From contig SKYC01000022.1 in NCBI GenBank assembly GCA_007128085.1, forward strand, positions 1 through 8,214: a DNA stretch of 8,214 bases, read 5' to 3'. The number at the start of each line of letters is the position of its first letter. Position 1 is the stretch's first letter. The stretch comes from Saprospiraceae bacterium. Its GTDB lineage: Bacteria > Bacteroidota > Bacteroidia > Chitinophagales > Saprospiraceae. The translations under genes were made by a program, and so were the position numbers. This document shows, piece by piece, positions 6,682-8,214 of this stretch. A model generated the notes under the pieces. That model saw only the letters and a list, made by a program, of their open reading frames with translations, ran no database searches and was not told the DNA's origin.

Positions 6682-7671
6682 TCAGTCTCCGGCAGATTCA
6701 CCGTATTCGGTGGTCAGTTCCTCTGCCCTCCATCCGTTCTCAGACAACCATCTCGAAAAGATTTGCTGATAACCGTGGGTACAAATTATGCGTTCTGCCC
6801 CCGTAGCTTTTACAGCCTCTATCAACCCCTCCCAATCGGCATGGTCTGAAACCACAAATCCACGATCCACGGATCTCCTCCTCTTCGCTTCTCGAATCAG
6901 CATCCAACCCGAAGCAGAGGCAGTTTCATAGGTCTTCAAAACCTTGGTCCAATGACCTGTAAAGGCAGTGGGGGAAATAATAATCAATGCCCCTTTTAAA
7001 TCCTCTTTTCCAAGTTTCTTTGTCAATGGCCTTGTTTTGGGCAAATCAAAGCCGGCTTTTCTCACAGCTGTGTTCATTTGCTGAACGGCAGAGTGGCAAA
7101 AAATTGGCCCCGGCCCCTCACGCAGACCATGAATCAAACGCTGGGCCTTACCGAGTGAGTACGCCTGTAAAACTACCGCCCGTCCATTTTGTTTGTTTTC
7201 ATTCCACCACTCAAGTATAGACCTGTAAACCTCTGCTTGTTTCGGCCATTTATAAACGGGCAGTCCAAAAGTGCACTCGGTAATAAATGTATCGCACTTT
7301 ACGGGTTCAAACGGCTGAGACAGACCGTCACTCCGGGTTTTGTAATCTCCTGAATACACCCAAACCCTGCCTTGGCCGGCCACCCTTATCTGAGCTGAAC
7401 CGGGAATGTGTCCCGCGGGGTGAAATGAAAACTCAATCCCTCTGACTGTGGTTTTTTCTCCGTAATCCAATCCGTGAACTGAAACCGGTCCCATTCTCTT
7501 TTTTAAAATGGGCAATGAGGGCCGGGGACAAATGTATTGAAGGTTTCCATACCTGCAGTGATCGGCGTGAATGTGACTGATGAATGCCTTTTTCACCTTG
7601 CGCCAGGGATCCAGGTACACATCCGCTTCCGGAACGTACAAACCGTTTTCATTTTCCACAATCAAGTCCAA
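6682..7671 (-). CDS. Ligase-associated DNA exonuclease (metallo-beta-lactamase/beta-CASP fold)
   Basis: This is a 329-aa protein of the SNM1/Artemis/CPSF-like nuclease superfamily, in the branch encoded next to bacterial ATP-dependent ligases; older annotations call it a putative mRNA 3'-end processing factor. Metal-binding motifs are visible: HIHADH at 33-38, PAGHIPGSAQI at about 85-95 with His88, and SGDY at 107-110 with Asp109. The beta-CASP part contains VLQAYSLGKAQRL at about 167-179 and ISPTAFTGHW at about 232-241. The C-terminal VSDHADW (274-280, Asp276/His277) and ICTHGY (296-301) complete the active site. The opening NGLYVPEADVYLDPW is typical of this branch, so the N-terminus is nearly complete. 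No in-frame ATG occurs before that segment; TTG at 7669-7671 is the best start, with TTG at 7665 and GTG at 7659 as alternatives and a TGA about 60 nt upstream. It probably trims DNA ends before the downstream ligase seals them; this role is inferred from family context. Confidence 0.92.
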   Translation of the reverse strand: MDLIVENENGLYVPEADVYLDPWRKVKKAFISHIHADHCRYGNLQYICPRPSLPILKKRMGPVSVHGLDYGEKTTVRGIEFSFHPAGHIPGSAQIRVAGQGRVWVYSGDYKTRSDGLSQPFEPVKCDTFITECTFGLPVYKWPKQAEVYRSILEWWNENKQNGRAVVLQAYSLGKAQRLIHGLREGPGPIFCHSAVQQMNTAVRKAGFDLPKTRPLTKKLGKEDLKGALIIISPTAFTGHWTKVLKTYETASASGWMLIREAKRRRSVDRGFVVSDHADWEGLIEAVKATGAERIICTHGYQQIFSRWLSENGWRAEELTTEYGESAGD

Positions 7672-7965
7672 ATGGATGTCAGATTTTAAAACAGAAAGAA
7701 TATAAAAAACACACGGGAGATTATATAAGATAAATCAGTGCATTTTGTTTCCCGGACGCCTTAACTTACTTATAAAATCTAATCAGAGGTTGAAAGCATT
7801 AGGGGGTTTCCATTAGCAACAAGACCATGAATAACTCAGACTACATCCTTTACATCCAGCTAACAACTTTTGATCATAATGTTCATTCTATGAAAAAACA
7901 AAATTTTAGTTGCTAAAAAAAACTTTTCTTCGTTTAAATCGTTAAGAAGATTAAATCCATATCCG

Positions 7966-7985
7966 GTAGATTGACTAAAGTCTAC
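7966..7985. repeat. Inverted repeat GTAGA / TCTAC
   Basis: Five-nt arms flank a 10-nt loop whose ends also pair (GAC...GTC), so an RNA hairpin could fold in two ways. It is the first of three inverted repeats in the region before the gene at 8111. Short arms make it weak on its own. Confidence 0.35.
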
Positions 7986-7993
7986 TTTTTCGT

Positions 7994-8008
7994 GGAACTT
8001 CCTGTTCC
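7994..8008 (+). repeat. Inverted repeat GGAAC / GTTCC followed by a T-run
   Basis: Perfect 5-nt arms surround a 5-nt loop (TTCCT). A GGCG and then six T (8013-8018) follow, so on the plus strand it has the outline of a weak intrinsic terminator or leader attenuator. The stem is short and the T-run starts 4 nt after it, so the terminator reading is doubtful. Confidence 0.35.
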
Positions 8009-8059
8009 GGCGTTTTTTAACATTTTGTCTTGTCAACGTTTTTAGAGATCAAAGCTCAC

Positions 8060-8074
8060 CCGCAAACTTTGCGG
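8060..8074. repeat. Perfect 15-bp palindrome CCGCAAA-C-TTTGCGG
   Basis: Seven-nt arms are perfectly complementary around one base, and four more pairs (CACC/GGTG) can form if one C is bulged. It ends 36 nt before the ATG at 8111. It is much more G/C-rich than the surrounding leader. A DNA operator or a small hairpin in the 5' leader are both possible. Confidence 0.5.
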
Positions 8075-8110
8075 TGGCATTCATATATTTTTTCACAAAA
8101 CTCAGACGAA

Positions 8111-8214
8111 ATGAAAACGATCAAATTGAAATTATTCGCAACTCTTATGAGCATGGTATTTTGCCTCTCGACGGGATATCAGATGAGTGCACAAACTTTT
8201 ACCGCTGTTGCCTC
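8111..8214 (+). CDS. N-terminus of an exported protein, cut by the right window edge
   Basis: An ATG at 8111-8113 opens a frame of 34 codons plus two bases that runs to the window end. The translation has a textbook Sec signal peptide: a basic start MKTIKLK, a hydrophobic core at about residues 8-21, and a likely cleavage after Ala27 (YQMSA then QTFTAVA), the A/Q junction common in Bacteroidetes. The cysteine at 18 is not in a lipobox context. No Shine-Dalgarno sequence is visible, which is normal for this phylum. Too little of the mature protein is present to name it. The QTFTAVA opening is of a kind seen on large secreted or surface proteins, but that is only a guess. Confidence 0.75.
   Translation, partial: MKTIKLKLFATLMSMVFCLSTGYQMSAQTFTAVA

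Larger units (their letters stand above)
7672..8110. other. Divergent intergenic region/long leader upstream of an exported protein
   Basis: This 439-nt stretch has no supportable protein gene. The only ATG-initiated frame I noted is an 8-codon one at 7890-7916 (MKKQNFSC) inside an A-rich run, with no other support. Three short inverted repeats lie in its right third (7966-7985, 7994-8008, 8060-8074), all upstream of the gene starting at 8111. I find no clean -33/-7 pair for either neighbour. The 7680-7735 part is A/T-rich and would hold the exonuclease promoter on the minus strand. Confidence 0.6.

Noticed and set aside
7890..7916. Small frame encoding MKKQNFSC in the divergent region
   Set aside because: Only 8 codons in an A-rich run, with no ribosome binding site or nearby promoter.
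7904..7922. TTTTAG-TTG-CTAAAA hairpin beside an A-run as a terminator
   Set aside because: The stem is A/T-only and weak. On the plus strand it is not followed by T, and on the minus strand the T-run comes before the stem rather than after it.

Overview
The window looks like chromosomal DNA from a member of the Bacteroidota (Bacteroidetes). Three things suggest this. Two plus-strand genes are preceded by candidates for the phylum's -33 TTTG / -7 TAnnTTTG promoter. The genes have no clear Shine-Dalgarno sequences. The DNA is moderately AT-rich, with A/T-rich gaps between genes. This placement is inferred from signals and gene content; there is no rRNA or other marker gene. I see no mobile element, tRNA, rRNA or CRISPR array.

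Layout, left to right. (1) 1-756, minus: a family 2 glycosyltransferase of the WaaE/KdtX (lipopolysaccharide core) type, whose C-terminal end runs off the left edge. (2) 813-1496, minus: a 227-aa predicted lipoprotein of no family I can name, upstream of the glycosyltransferase on the same strand and possibly co-transcribed with it. (3) 1497-1948: a divergent intergenic region with a good promoter for the next gene. (4) 1949-2950, plus: a periplasmic di-haem cytochrome c peroxidase/MauG-family protein. (5) 3075-4979, plus: acetyl-CoA synthetase (acs) with its own candidate promoter. (6) 4986-6581, minus: an ATP-dependent DNA ligase, convergent with acs across a 6-nt gap. (7) 6682-7671, minus: a metallo-beta-lactamase/beta-CASP 'ligase-associated' DNA exonuclease, upstream of the ligase on the same strand. 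(8) 7672-8110: a 439-nt non-coding stretch with three short inverted repeats. (9) 8111 to the right edge, plus: the first 34 codons of an exported protein with a clear signal peptide.

How the genes relate. The exonuclease and ligase form a recognised bacterial DNA-repair pair, transcribed exonuclease first. The Lhr-like helicase and metallophosphoesterase often found with them are absent from this side, because acs ends directly against the ligase. The lipoprotein and glycosyltransferase both point to the cell envelope. The peroxidase (peroxide detoxification at the periplasmic face) and acs (acetate activation) share a strand but probably have separate promoters.

I did not find convincing evidence of an undescribed multi-gene system. 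The least explained items are the orphan lipoprotein, the inverted-repeat-rich leader before the exported protein, and the reduced ligase/exonuclease cluster.
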